NCBI GenBank assembly: GCA_017893485.1
Contig: CM030364.1
Coordinates: forward strand, 43,394,109 to 43,458,108
Direction of reading: 5' to 3'
DNA: 64,000 bases
Source: Hemerocallis citrina
Taxonomy: Eukaryota; Streptophyta; Magnoliopsida; Asparagales; Asphodelaceae
Both the position numbers and the translations under genes were made by a program. How positions within the stretch are numbered: position 1 is the first letter of the stretch; the number at the start of each line of letters is the position of its first letter. Below, piece by piece: positions 10,466-21,956 of the stretch. The notes under the pieces are model-generated. The model was not told the origin of the DNA. It searched no databases and saw nothing but the letters and a program-made list of their open reading frames with translations.

Positions 10466-10550
10466 AGTATCGAACCCCAGACCAGTGACCAGCCCCCGCT
10501 ACTGTAGCGACTGAAACTCTTCCGACTAATTGGTCTAAGTGACCATATCG
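10466..10550 (-). other. tRNA-like module 2 in 3' LTR
   Basis: On the minus strand TTAGACCAATTAGTCGG is followed by CGCTACAGTAGCGG and GGGTTCGATACTG, a second B-box-like word. It lies about 100 bp upstream of module 1 in LTR orientation. Confidence 0.45.
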
Positions 10551-11453
10551 TTTTGAAAAGGATTTAATTAGGTTTGAACTAGCTCTCTGTTCATATCTAT
10601 ATTTCATGAATTCTCTCAACAATTTTGTTTCTTTTTCTTCTCTTTTGAAAGCAAACTTTTCCAGATTTTAATATACATAAATCTACAGTAAACTAGTATT
10701 TTTATAAACATTATTTGCTTTATAAAACATATATTTTAGTCCTAATTTGTGTTCCATGTCCATAATTTCGTCATTAAGAACAATAGCACATTTCTTCATA
10801 ATTTAGAGTTAGGTTTCCACAAATCACTACATTCTTTTGTTCTCTTTCTTATTGACATCCTACTACATTTTTAGAACACAAAATCTCATCTTTCTACAAA
10901 AATAAAATCTATTTTTGTCAACTAATTACACATGATGCATTCAATCAACTATTTGTAAATACAAATTTTTTTACCATAACATTCATGTAGCACAACAAAA
11001 ATGGAGATTTCTAACACATTAATTAACAATTATTCATTAGCAATCAATCCATCAATTATTCTCTAAATTACCACTCTAGTTTTAATTAAACAAGCATGGT
11101 TCCAATTTTTTCACTAGTTGATTCATATAATTTCATTAAAATCATACCTAGCATGATATCTAATTCTAGAAGTATGAGAAATACCCACCTCTTTGGAGAA
11201 AAACAAAAAAAAAGCTCATAGAGTCGCTTTGAATGCAAGAAAGTAGCATTCCCCTCCTAGATTGTGTTGCAAAATGCTTCCCTTCTTGTTCCTTGTGCAA
11301 CCTGATGCTTCACTTACTTGGGGATGGGGCCGGCCTCCTTGGTTGGGACACACACAATTTCACACTCAATCTTTTACTCCATAATGTATTTCTCTCATAT
11401 ATAATTTCTTCTTTTCAATTATTTCTTAGTGTTGTATACATGAAGGTAGGGGG

Positions 11454-11461
11454 TATTTATA
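11454..11461 (-). promoter_or_regulatory. TATA box of 3' LTR
   Basis: TATAAATACCCCC on the minus strand lies at the same place as in the 5' LTR copy. Confidence 0.6.
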
Positions 11462-12015
11462 CTAGTTCTAGGATAAATTGGAGGGCTAGGATTTCATTAG
11501 ATGGTTGGAGATGGATGAATAGGATAGGATGGGAAGTTGTAGCAACCACCCATAAACAAGTAACCACCCATGCACACACACCCACTCTCCCATCTTCTCT
11601 TATGCATACCCGGCCTCCAGGGTGTGCAAAGCACACTACGTGCATGCACGTGCCCTTCTAGTACCCCCCTATTTGAAATTTGTACAAATTTAATTAATCA
11701 ATTGTTCACCAATTGTGTCTATATGACAAGTTGTGACAATTTAAAGGATTAATTAAGTTTGTGGGCTTCAAAATAGCGGGCTTATGCTTATGGCCTAAAT
11801 AATAAAGTATTTAATTACTAGAGTGGGCTCAAAATAAGAAAACAATGTTTTAGGTTTTATAAAATAGGCTTTTTAGAAAATAAAGGAAAAGAAAGAAATA
11901 ATTGTTCATGTTACAAAAGGAAATTTTATAAAAATAAATATACATACGAAATTTTGCACGTGCACAACACGTGAAAATCAACATTTTTAATAAAATAAAA
12001 GTTTAGGGTATTACA

Positions 12016-12028
12016 ATTCTCCCTCCTT
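12016..12028 (-). promoter_or_regulatory. polypurine tract
   Basis: AAGGAGGGAGAAT on the minus strand directly precedes the 3' LTR start TGTAATACCC. It is the plus-strand primer for reverse transcription. Confidence 0.85.
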
Positions 12029-12094
12029 AGAATAGTTCCATTCCTGGAACTACAATTAAAGAGTGAGAAAACAAAACACAATAAGAGAATACAA

Positions 12095-13369
12095 TCAAAC
12101 AAAGAGCTTAGGATGATCCTTCATCATCCTCTCCTCAGATTCCCAAGTAGGCTCTTCAACCAACTGGTTTCTCCAGACTACCTTAACCATCGGTATCGTC
12201 TTATTCCTCAAAACTTTCTCTCGACGATCAACAACCTCAACTGGAAGTTCAATGTAACTCAGATCCAACTGCAAACCCTCTGGCACTTCGGGTAAATGAT
12301 GACTTGGATCTGGAATGTAACCTCTCAGCATAGACACATGAAAGACATTGTGTACCTGAGACGACTCTTCCGGTAACTCAAGCCGGTAAGTAGTTTTTCC
12401 GATCCTTTTCAATATCTTATACAGGCCTATGAACCTCGGGGTTAACTTTCCACTCTTGCCGAATCGGATTACGCCTTTACTGGGTGATACCTTCAGAAAG
12501 ACAAAGTCACCAACCTCAAACTCAAGGTTCCTCCTCCGGTTGTCTGCATAGCTCTTCTGCCTACTCTGAGCATCCACCAACCTCTTCTTGATCAGATCAA
12601 TTTTTTCAGAGGTTTGCTGCACAATCTCAGGCCCAAACATCTGATGCTCCCCAACTTCGAACCAATAGACAGGCGTCCTACACTTCCTGCCATACAAAGC
12701 TTCGTACGGCGCCATCCCAATGCTAGTCTGAAAACTGTTGTTGTAGGAAAACTCCACCAAAGCTAAATGCTTTTCCCAACTGTCTCCAAAGTCTAGTACA
12801 CAACACCAAAGCATATCCTTAAGAATACGATTGACTCTCTCGGTCTGCCCATCGGTCTGTGGATGAAAAGTAGTGCTGAAATCCGTCTTGGTACCTAAGG
12901 CTGTCTGAAGACTCCTCCAGAAATGCGAAGTAAACCGCGCATCTCGATCTGACACAATGGTTAACGGAACACCATGAAGCCTGACGATCTCACCAACATA
13001 CATTTCAGCCAACTTGTCCATCAAAACAGTGAGTTTCATCACCAAGAAGTGAGCGGACTTGGTTAGTCGATTGACTATGAACCAAATCGTATCATTGCCT
13101 TTTGGACTCTTAGGCAAACCCGTGATGAAATCCATACTGATGTTATCCAACTTCCATTCCGGAATAGGTAACGGTTGCAATAGACCTCCGGGTTTCTGAT
13201 TTTCGGATTTGACTTGTTGACAAATTTCACACATCGACACAAATTCAGCCACACTTCGCTTCAAACCTGACCACCAAAAATACTGTTTAATGTCCTTGTA
13301 CATCTTGGTACTCCCGAGATGTACTGACAAAAGAGTAGCATGTGCCTCCTGAAGAATACTTTCTTTCAA
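12095..13369 (-). pseudogene. chromovirus integrase with chromodomain-like C-terminus
   Basis: This 424-codon stretch is open throughout. The zinc-binding part shows two His near residues 10 and 17 and CEIC near residue 48. The DDE core follows, with Asp in NISMDFITGLP, Asp in IVSDRDARFTSHFW and Glu in HPQTDGQTERVNRIL. After a basic linker (SYADNRRRNLEFEVGDFVFL) the C-terminus carries HNVFHVSMLRGYIPD and a chromodomain-like end (KVVWRNQLVEEPTWESEE). Such tails steer chromoviruses to heterochromatin. The catalytic triad is intact, but in-frame stops and a frameshift upstream separate it from RT, so it cannot be made as part of Pol. Confidence 0.93.
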
Positions 13370-13537
13370 GTCCGACTAATCTGGAACACACAGCCTCTCT
13401 CCAAACAACATCACTTCATCCCTAATCTGAAATCCGGGCAACGTGCCAGCACCAACCTGCTTTTTCATTTTCTGAATCTCTGCATCTTCCTTCTAACTTG
13501 CAATAATCTTTTCATTCAGCGTCAGTTGAAGCTTCAA

Positions 13538-14428
13538 CTAAGCTAAAGATGATCCCAAGCCTTGCAGAACTACTTCAATACCAGCCCGATCCAACTCCTC
13601 AGCCAGATGCCCCTGAGTCGTAATCAAACTTGCCAGACTGCTCTTGCAGCTAAGTGCATCAGCAACGACGTCAGCCTTCCCAGGATGATACTTAATCTCT
13701 GGATGAATGTCCTCAAGTACCTCCAGCCATCTCCTTTGCCTCAGGTTCAGATCCTTCTGCTGATAGATGTATTTCAAGATTTTATGATCTGTGTACATGT
13801 TCAGCTTCTCACCATACACATAATGCCTCCATTGCTTGAAAGCAAAGATAATCGCAGCCAACTCCAGATCATGAGTCGGATAATTCTTCTCATGCGGTCT
13901 TAGTTGTCTAGACCCATAAGCGATTACTTTTCCTTCTTGCATTAAGACACAACCAAGCCCACGATGTGAAATATCGCTGTAAACATCATACTCAACACCT
14001 GCTCTAGGCAAAGCCAAAATGGGTGCAGTAGTTAGCCTCTCTTTCAACTCCTGAAAGCTTGCCTCACACTGTTCGGTCCACTTAAAGTTCACATTCTTCT
14101 TGGTCAGACCAGTGAGCGGCCTGGCTATCTGAGCATAGCCCTGGATAAATCTCCTGTAGTATCCCGTTAATCCAAGGAAACTTCTGATTTCCTTCACTGT
14201 AGTAGGCCTTGCCCAATCTCTCACTACCTCTATCTTCTGAGGATCAGTTGCCACTCCCTCCTTAGAAAGGATGTGACCTAGGAATGCCACTTCATATTTC
14301 CAAAAATCGCACTTGGATAATTTAGCATACAACTCATGCTCCTGAAGCTTCCTCAAAATTGCTGCCAGATGCTCCGTGTGCTCCTCCTCTGACTTAGAGT
14401 ACACAAGAATATCGTCGATAAACACCAC
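13538..14428 (-). pseudogene. chromovirus RT C-terminal half and RNase H
   Basis: The stretch starts at the catalytic motif, FIDDILVYSKSEEEH, and continues through FLGHILSKEGVATDP, the connection domain and RNase H (YDVYSDISHRGLGCVL, with QLRPHEKNYPTHDLELAA, and MYTDHKILKYI). The D-E-D residues of RNase H can be placed, although YSDISH has Ile where Ala is usual. The stretch ends in a stop at LGSSLA, and further stops occur before integrase. The break from the first RT half is a small indel near 14430-14440. Confidence 0.93.
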
Positions 14429-14438
14429 GACGAAATAA

Positions 14439-15134
14439 TCAATGAACGACCTCAGCTCTGTTCATCATGTCCATGAAGACTGCAGGCACATTCGTCACCC
14501 CAAACGGCATAACTAAGAATTCGTAATGCCCGTATCGAGTTCTAAATGCAGTCTTATGCACATCTTCAGTTTTTACTCGAACTTGATGATATCCTGATCG
14601 AATATCTATTTTGGAGAAAACAGCTGCTCCTTGTAGACGATCGAACAAGTCATCAATTCGTGGAATCAGATATTTATTCTGAACAGTGACCTTATTCAGC
14701 TCTCGGTAATCGATGCACATTCTCATCGAACCATCCTTCTTCTTTACCAAAAGCACCGGCGCTCCCCAAGGTGATGCACTCGGTTGACTAAAGCCTTTCT
14801 CCAACAGTTCCTCAATCTGCCGTTTGATCTCATCCTGCTCCACAGGCGCCATCCTGTACGGTGCCTTGGAAATAGGTGCACTCCCTGGCTGAATGGTGAT
14901 GCTGAACTCCATATCATGAAGCGGGGGTAACCTAGGAAAATCTTCCAAGAACACAGTCGGATAATCCCGAACCACAGGAATCTGCTGCACCTCTACAGGA
15001 ACATCCCTGTTGCAGATAGCTGCCACCAGACCAGAACATCCCTTCTTCCCTTGGAAAGTGACTTCAGGTCCACCTGGAGCCTTCACTGTTACTGTCTTAG
15101 TCTTGCACTCGATATTCGCACTGTACACCGACAT
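14439..15134 (-). pseudogene. chromovirus RT N-terminal half
   Basis: The fingers and palm of Ty3/gypsy RT are seen: [69 protein letters not shown] and [17 protein letters not shown]. One catalytic Asp is in KIDIRSGY. The frame ends in AEVVH after MMNR, where about two bases were lost; the other frame carries straight on into the FIDD box. An in-frame TGA (TGG to TGA, a Trp lost from the usual GIDWM) precedes this part. Confidence 0.93.
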
Positions 15135-15395
15135 TCAATCAATGCCAATGATAATATCGACTCCCAAAATATTTAGCTCGATCAGATCAATCTCGAAAAT
15201 TTTATTCCCAATCACGATCTCGCAGTCAGCATAGTACCGATCAGTGGTTAGAGTCTCCCTTGACGGAGTAGCTACTGCTAAAACCTTGCTTGGAAATATC
15301 TTCGGTTCGACGCCCAGAACTTTTGCAAATTTAGGTGATATAAAAGTGTGAGATGACCCAGTATCGAACAAAACAACAGCTTTCTTTCCATTCAA
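15135..15395 (-). pseudogene. chromovirus aspartic protease
   Basis: The retropepsin active site reads VVLFDTGSSHTFIS, and the second hallmark ILGVDIIIGID lies about 60 residues on. The segment ends at the TGA that replaced the conserved Trp. It would release Gag and Pol products in the particle. Confidence 0.9.
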
Positions 15396-15476
15396 ATAAA
15401 GTTTTCATGTTACATAACACACACTCATTACATAACAGTGTACTAATTAACGGGAAAAGAGATAACAGAAAACACT

Positions 15477-17037
15477 CTAAACATCCTCCCTCGTACCAGT
15501 GATGACGTGATCCACCTCATCAGCGTCAGCTTCAGTCAAGACAAATATTCGCCTCTGCTGGTACGGCTTCTTCCCGGTTTGCTGAGTTGGCCCATTACGG
15601 ACGGCATCCTGCAGTTTGGGGCAATGAGATTTGTAGTGGCCTGTCTCCCCACAATTGAAACAAGTCACTAGAGGTCTCACCCAAGTATTCCCAGGTCTTC
15701 CTGCCATTTGAACAGCGTTCGCACCCGTAGGCTTGAACCTTTGAGCCGGTGGCTGTCCTCTGAGATTGCCAGCAAATGCGGGCCTCTTCCTCGTATTCCA
15801 GTTGTTCTTCCAATTCTGAACAGCTTGGAACTACTCCATGTTCACCTTCGTGGCTGCTGCTCATTTGACCAGCTTGTCAAACCTCCTGATACCGAGGGGT
15901 ATCATCCTGGATCACAGACTTGGCCTCAAACCATGCTCGAACTTTCGAGCCTTCTTCGCCTCGTCCATCACCAGTTTGGGTGCATATCTTGAGAGCTGAG
16001 TGAATCTTGTCTCATACTCCCTGACTGACATGCCGCCCTGCTGCAGCGCCAGAAACTTCATGGCCTTCTTCTCTTGGAAGTCCGATGGAAAATAATGACT
16101 GCGGAATTCCTCCAAGGATTTCTCCTAGCCAAGAACCATGTCTCCCATTTTCTGCTTCATCAACTGCCACCATACAGCCGCATCCTTCTCAAATTGCAGT
16201 GTCGCCAACTTCACCTTGCTGCCCTCTGGAGTCTCCAAGATTTCGAAGATAGTTACTACCTGTCGGATCCAATTGTCAGCCGTGTCAGGGTCTGACTTCC
16301 CCTCAAATACCGATGGTTTCATCCGCTTGAATGATTCCACGAGTTTGATTGCTTCGGGTACTAGATTCACAGGCACTCTTCCCTGATTCTGATTCATGGC
16401 GATGGCATTGAGTATTTGATAGACCCTCGCTAGCACTGTTTCCAAGTCTAGACCTTCACCATTTCGATATCCTCTCCTAACCATATTCTGATGCAAAAGA
16501 TCCATTAAATTCGAAGTATAAACATGAACTTTTAAGTCAAATTTTCATTTTATTGAATTTCAAACTTTTTTACATTCGAATTTAAAATATTTCTGACATC
16601 AAAATGAAAGCAGTAGAAGATACAACAGTCTAACTCCTACGGTTCCTCTTGGCTTCACGAAGCTCTCCCCGTAGTTCCTCCACTTTCTCCTTCAGTACAC
16701 CGGTCATGTTTTTCCTCTTCTCGAGTTCCCAAACACGATGACTGAGAACTGCAATATCATCCATGTGCTTCGCCAACTGAGTCTCCGGTAGTCCGACTCT
16801 CTCTCGTAGAGTCTCTACTTGCCTCTGAAGAGACACAATGAGATTACTCGGAAGTGGTTCTTCCTCATCAGAAGAATCATCAGATGAATCCGGAGGTGGA
16901 GTGATCTCTCGGGACTCAGGCCATTCCTCTTCCACTTCTTAAGGATCTTCCTTGTTATAATTAGCTTGCCCGGGGTAGTAATCTTCCTCAACAATGTGCC
17001 AGCTGTCATCTCCAGCTAGGTCGAAGTGGTCCGCCAT
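15477..17037 (-). pseudogene. chromovirus gag with zinc knuckle
   Basis: The likely start is the ATG at 17037 (MADHFDLAGDDSWHIVEEDY), followed by an in-frame TAA and then an acidic and coiled-coil segment (16935-16630: SLQRQVETLRERVGL and EKVEELRGELREAKR). The capsid core is at 16505-15912 (ENWIRQ-like DNWIRQVVTIFEIL, WWQLMKQK, FQEKKAMKFLALQQ, SVREYETRFTQLSRYAP). A CCHC knuckle (CFNCGETGHYKSHC) is at about 15620-15665. Several stops and shifts break it. Gag would build the particle and bind element RNA. Confidence 0.9.
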
Positions 17038-17170
17038 TTTAAAGAAAGAGGAGAAGAAGCATAAACCATAGAGCAACACAAATATAAGTGACTTACATTT
17101 AAATCTCTAGACTCAACACACACTCTAATGTCCAGTTCTAGGGTGTCATTTCTTATAAATTTGTACTACT

Positions 17171-17191
17171 TGGAAGCGTGCTCTGATACCA
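17171..17191 (-). promoter_or_regulatory. chromovirus primer-binding site
   Basis: The minus strand reads TGGTATCAGAGCACGCTTCC, complementary to a tRNA-Met 3' end over the first 12 bases, three bases after the LTR end at 17195. Confidence 0.9.
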
Positions 17192-18802
17192 CTCTGTAAC
17201 ACCCGGAATTTCAAAATACAACTGAATTCGAAGTTCCACAGGATCTTTACACTTCTTTCGTACAATTTTACAAGGAAATAAAACTTTACTTTACATCAGA
17301 GTTACATTTACATTAACATTTGTACAGCGGAAGCAATTTTACAGTAAATTACATGAAACAATATTTAAATCAATCTTTGAGCAGCCTGTATACTTCAATT
17401 TGTCAAGCATTCTTACCCTGCATGTAAAACTGTGGACACGTTAGTTCATTTAACTGACGAAATATTATACACGGACATCCTCTCTATGCCGGAAACAGTA
17501 TAACGATTCTCAATACTTATCAAACCACAAACTTGTTCACAAACAAAGCTAAAGGGACTATTCTATTGATGTCGTGTTGTGAATGTACACTTAGTCCTTA
17601 ATGCAAATATTTCTATTATATGATACTAATGCGCACTTATTCAGAGTCTATGCAGCACATACTATATAGGTCCGAGGGCAAGCCTTTAACCGTTCTTCAT
17701 CTTGTAGGGTTCAACACCTCGTCATGACTTAATCTACTATTGTAACTACGGTAAGTATCCTAGATGTTTTATGACTTACGAACTCATGTCTAGACACCCT
17801 GGAGGGAATTCCAACGCACTAACACATGACTCATCATGCAGGCATCCTGTGGTAATTCAGCTCCTACTATAGATATGACACTACCAGCAGTCGTTAAACA
17901 CCCCACGAGCATCGCCACCGGGACGGTACTCTGGAGCAGTATCCACGTCCTACTCATGACGCATCATGGGACATCCTGTGAATATTCTCACGCCGCCAAT
18001 CCAATGGCCCTCATACTCAATGTTTTTCTCTTACTTTCATCACATCTTCATTATGTATCTAATCCATCGTTTAATTGAATCATGAATAAAATCAATCCCT
18101 TAGAGTTTAGCACTCCTACTATACCAGTCTTATTCATTTATTTCACATGATCCAAATCTTAGTCTTTTCATTTCAAATATCATTTCCACATTTCTATTAT
18201 TGCCGGTATAAGGCTTAGCTACACCCTAGTTCTCAATTTCAACTCACAATTACAACATCGAGCTTTTCATGCTCATAAAGTCTTTTCCACGACTAATCAC
18301 AATTCACATTTCATAAGCATAGTATTCATGTATCCATATCCTTCATAAATCAATCACATTCGATATTTCAATTCCATACACAATTTATGCGTAAAAAAAA
18401 TGATAAGTTTCAACTGGTAGAATTCAATAGTTCATTTATTCCACGAATCTCTTATTCTCATTTCAATCCGTATTAAAAATCACAATTTATAAGTCCAATT
18501 AGTTACACAAATCACAATTTCAAATTATTCATTACTAATTCTTACTTTAAAATTCTTTAAAAAAAAACTCATTTATTTTTCTTTTATTTCAAAAGACAAT
18601 TTAATTTAAAAAGAAATACTTTCTTGCAAAATAGCCTCAATTTCTCAATTACACTTTATCAAAAGTTATACAAAATTTTCTCATAAAGTCCAAATAATTT
18701 CCGTAATTTTTTTCATATTTTTCTTGAATTTTAATTTATTTAAAAAAAAATCAAAATAATATTTATTTTCCCAAAAAACAACTTTTAAACAAAAACCCCC
18801 AT

Positions 18803-18872
18803 CCGGATTCGAACCCACAACCAGCGGCCCAAAAGACAACTCCCAAGACCACTGCGCCAAGCCACCGAGACG
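18803..18872 (-). other. tRNA-like module 1 in 5' LTR
   Basis: On the minus strand CTTGGCGCAGTGGTCTTGG fits a Pol III A box and GGGTTCGAATCC is a perfect B box, about 50 bases apart. The T stem beyond the B box does not pair well, so a functional tRNA is unlikely. Confidence 0.6.
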
Positions 18873-18955
18873 ATATGAGAGGGGTTATTATCCCTATGTA
18901 TCGACTTTCGGTATTTCGGATTTTAACTAAAAAAGCAAAAACGAAAGCTCCATTC

Positions 18956-19042
18956 TCAGTATCGAACCCGAGACCAGTGACTAGCCCCCGCTACTGTAGC
19001 GACTAAAACTCTTCCGACCAATTGGTCTAAGTGACCATATCG
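18956..19042 (-). other. tRNA-like module 2 in 5' LTR
   Basis: On the minus strand TTAGACCAATTGGTCGG (A-box-like) is followed by a CGCTACAGTAGCG hairpin and GGGTTCGATACTG (B-box-like). The module is conserved in the other LTR copy. Confidence 0.5.
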
Positions 19043-19944
19043 TTTTGAAAAGGATTTAATTAGGTTTGAACTAGCTCTCTGTTCATATCTATATTTCATG
19101 AATTCTCACAACAATTTTGTTTCTTTTTCTTCTCTTTTGAAAGCAAACTTTTTCAAATTTTAATATACATAAATCTACAGTAAACTAGTATTTTTATAAA
19201 CAATATTTGCTTTATAAAACATATATTTTAGTCCTAATTTGTGTTCCATGTCCATAATTTCGACATTGAGAACAATAACACATTTCTTCATAATTTAGAG
19301 TTAGGTTTCCACAAATCACTACATTCTTTTGTTCTCTTTTTTATTGACATCCTACTACATTTTTAGAGCACAAAATCTCATCTTTCTACAAAAATAAAAT
19401 CTATTTTTGTCAACTAATTACACATGATACATTCAATAAACTATTTGCAAATACAAATTTTTTTACCATAACATTCATGTAGCACAACAAAAATGGAGAT
19501 TTCTAACACATTAATTAACAAGTATTCATTAGCAATCAATCCATCAATTATTCTCTAAATTACCACTCTACTTTTAGTTAAACAAGCATGGTTCCAATTT
19601 CTCACTAGTTGATTCATATAATTTTAATAAAATCATACCTAGAATGATATCTAATTCTATAAGTATGAGAAACACCCACTTCTTTGGAGAAAAACGAAAT
19701 AAAAGCTCCTAGAGTCTTCTAGAATGCAAGAGAGTAGCCTTCTCCTCCTAGATTGTGTTGCAAAATGTTCCCCTTCTTGTTCCTTGTGCAATCCGATGCT
19801 TCACTTGCTTGGGGATGGGGCCGACCTCCTTGGTTGGGACACACACAATTTCACATTCAATCTTTTACTCCCTAATGTATTTCTCTCCTATATAATTTCT
19901 TCCTTTCAATTATTTCTTAGTGTTGTATACATGAAGGTAGGGGG

Positions 19945-19952
19945 TATTTATA
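19945..19952 (-). promoter_or_regulatory. TATA box of chromovirus 5' LTR
   Basis: TATAAATACCCCC on the minus strand lies about 555 bp inside the LTR, upstream of the expected transcription start. Confidence 0.65.
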
Positions 19953-20637
19953 CTAGTTCTAGGATAGATTGGAGGGCTAGGATTTCATTAGATGGTTGGA
20001 GATAGATGGCTAGGATAGGATGGGAAGTTGTAGCAACCACCCATAAATAAGTAACCACCCATGCACACACACCCACTCTCCCATCTTCTCTTATGCATAC
20101 CCGGCCTCTAGGGTGTGCAAAGTACACTACGTGCATGCACGTGCCCTTCTAGTACCCCCTATTTGAAATTTGTACAAATTTAATTAATCAATTGTTCACC
20201 AATTGTGTCTACATGACAAGTTGTGACAATTTAAAGGATTAATTAAGTTTGTGGGCTTCAAAATAGTGGGCTTATGCTTATGGGCTAAATAATAAAGTAT
20301 TTAATTACTAGAGTGGGCTCAAAATAAGAAAACAATGTTTTAGGCTTTATAAAATAGGCTCTTTAGAAAATAAAGGAAAAAAAGAAATAATTGTTCATAT
20401 TACAAAAGGAAATTTTATAAAAATAAATATACATACGAAATTTTGCACGTGCACAATACGTGAAAATCAACATTTTTATTAAAATGAAAGTTTAGGGTAT
20501 TACAATACCCATACCTTGTTTTACTACCCAAACCAAAATAAATTTTAACCCTAAAACCCCTTCAACCCAATACCTGTTTAACCTATCACCCTATATAAAC
20601 CCCACAGCCGCCATACCCTAATATCCCTATCCCCCAT

Positions 20638-20872
<235 letters not shown>

Positions 20873-20880
20873 TATATATA

Positions 20881-21049
20881 GGGGAAAAGGGGTATGAGCA
20901 ACTTGCTCATTTAGTAAATGAGCAATTGATGATGTGGCAAACATGTGATTGGAAAATCCTTAAAGGGTTAGTTGTCCAATGTATCACATGCATGCCACAT
21001 AATCAATTGCTCATTTACTAAATGAGCAAGTTGCTCATATCCCTTTTAC
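20881..21049. mobile_element. MITE, near-perfect hairpin
   Basis: Inverted arms of about 59 bp start GGGGAAAAGGGGTATGAGC and end GCTCATATCCCTTTTACCC around a 50-bp centre. The arms themselves contain small palindromes (TTGCTCATTTAGTAAATGAGCAA-type, near 20903-20926). It sits within TA repeats, so a TA or TA-rich target duplication is likely but cannot be resolved. Confidence 0.8.
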
Positions 21050-21100
<51 letters not shown>

Positions 21101-21956
21101 CATCTGATTTTATCCCATCTAAACCCTATTACTCCTCAGCCGCCAGTTCACCTTCGACACCCCGTCTGCACCTTCTCCATCCCTCTCTCCCTGTCCCCTG
21201 CTCCGCCCTGCATCACCTCCCAGCCTCGTCTCCTGATCCTCTCATCCTCTACCTCATCCCCTCCTTCTGTCGCTCGCGACCTTAGCAGCCCAGCGCCTCC
21301 AGCGCACTGTCAGTAGCAACTCCGCCGCCTTGTGCCGTCCTCCCGAGCTCTGCGCACCACTGCATCCGGCTCTCCTCGTCTCCCCTGCCTCGTGATGCTG
21401 CACCACAGCGTCCTGTATTGTAACCCCTATTTTTCCAAAAATGTATTTTTGTGAATTTCCAGAATTTTAAAAATTTTCGCAAATTATTTTTTCGGTTTCA
21501 AATTCTTTTGTCAAAATGTATTTTTTTGGATCTTCTATTTTAAAATCTGTTTTCGATCAATAATTTTAAATTGTAACTATTTTCTATGATTTTATATTGA
21601 AATAAAATTCCTACTTTTGTTATTATTTCTCTTATTACTATTACTGTTATTATTGTTATTATTATTACTAATTTTAGTGGGTTATTGAAAATCCATTTCT
21701 ATGTGCTAATTATATTGTATCTATTTTAAATAAATACTATTTTGTAATGCAAATTACATATTTTTTGTAAACAGTATTTTTATTTGTTATTTAATTTTCC
21801 TATTTAATTTTTAAACCCATTAAAACCTACCTAACCCATTATATTAATCCCCAATACCCATCTGTTTTAAACCTACTTAACTACCCAACCCGGTTCATAC
21901 CCAAACCTGTATGCCGACTCGAAACCCACTGCCACCTATTCACCCCTTCTCCCTAA

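Larger units (their letters stand above)
9694..12015 (-). repeat. chromovirus 3' LTR, outer end deleted
   Basis: The sequence aligns with the 5' LTR from about position 18177 to 20504 and ends in the same GGGTATTACA. The part matching 17195-18176 is absent; instead the LTR abuts the HPPD fragment. Differences between copies are mainly transitions, about 9 in the first 118 aligned bases. Confidence 0.93.
9694..20504 (-). mobile_element. Ty3/gypsy chromovirus (Tekay/Del-like), 3' LTR truncated
   Basis: On the minus strand the order is 5' LTR (20504-17195), tRNA-Met primer-binding site, gag, protease, RT, RNase H, integrase with a chromodomain-like tail, polypurine tract and a 3' LTR cut at about 9694. 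RT before integrase gives gypsy order; the 3.3-kb LTR and the integrase C-terminus suggest the Tekay/Del chromoviruses. The outer 985 bp or so of the 3' LTR is missing, so no target-site duplication is available. The insertion target was the giant LTR that resumes at 20505. Confidence 0.92.
17195..20504 (-). repeat. chromovirus 5' LTR, 3.3 kb
   Basis: The complete LTR has the terminal inverted words TGTAATACCC and GGGTGTTACA. It carries a TATA box near its middle-left part, two tRNA-like modules and no protein-coding gene. Open frames at 17836-18078 and 19724-20005 are not conserved as proteins. A related LTR is found as the solo LTR at 43632-60540. Confidence 0.93.

Noticed and set aside
11233..11661. 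142-codon open frame, partly matched at 19724-20005
   Set aside because: It is LTR promoter and leader sequence. The matching frame in the other LTR copy ends early, so there is no sign of protein constraint.
18797..19042. Intact tRNA genes on the minus strand
   Set aside because: A and B boxes are visible but no paired acceptor or T stem and no anticodon arm could be assigned, so I report tRNA-like modules only.
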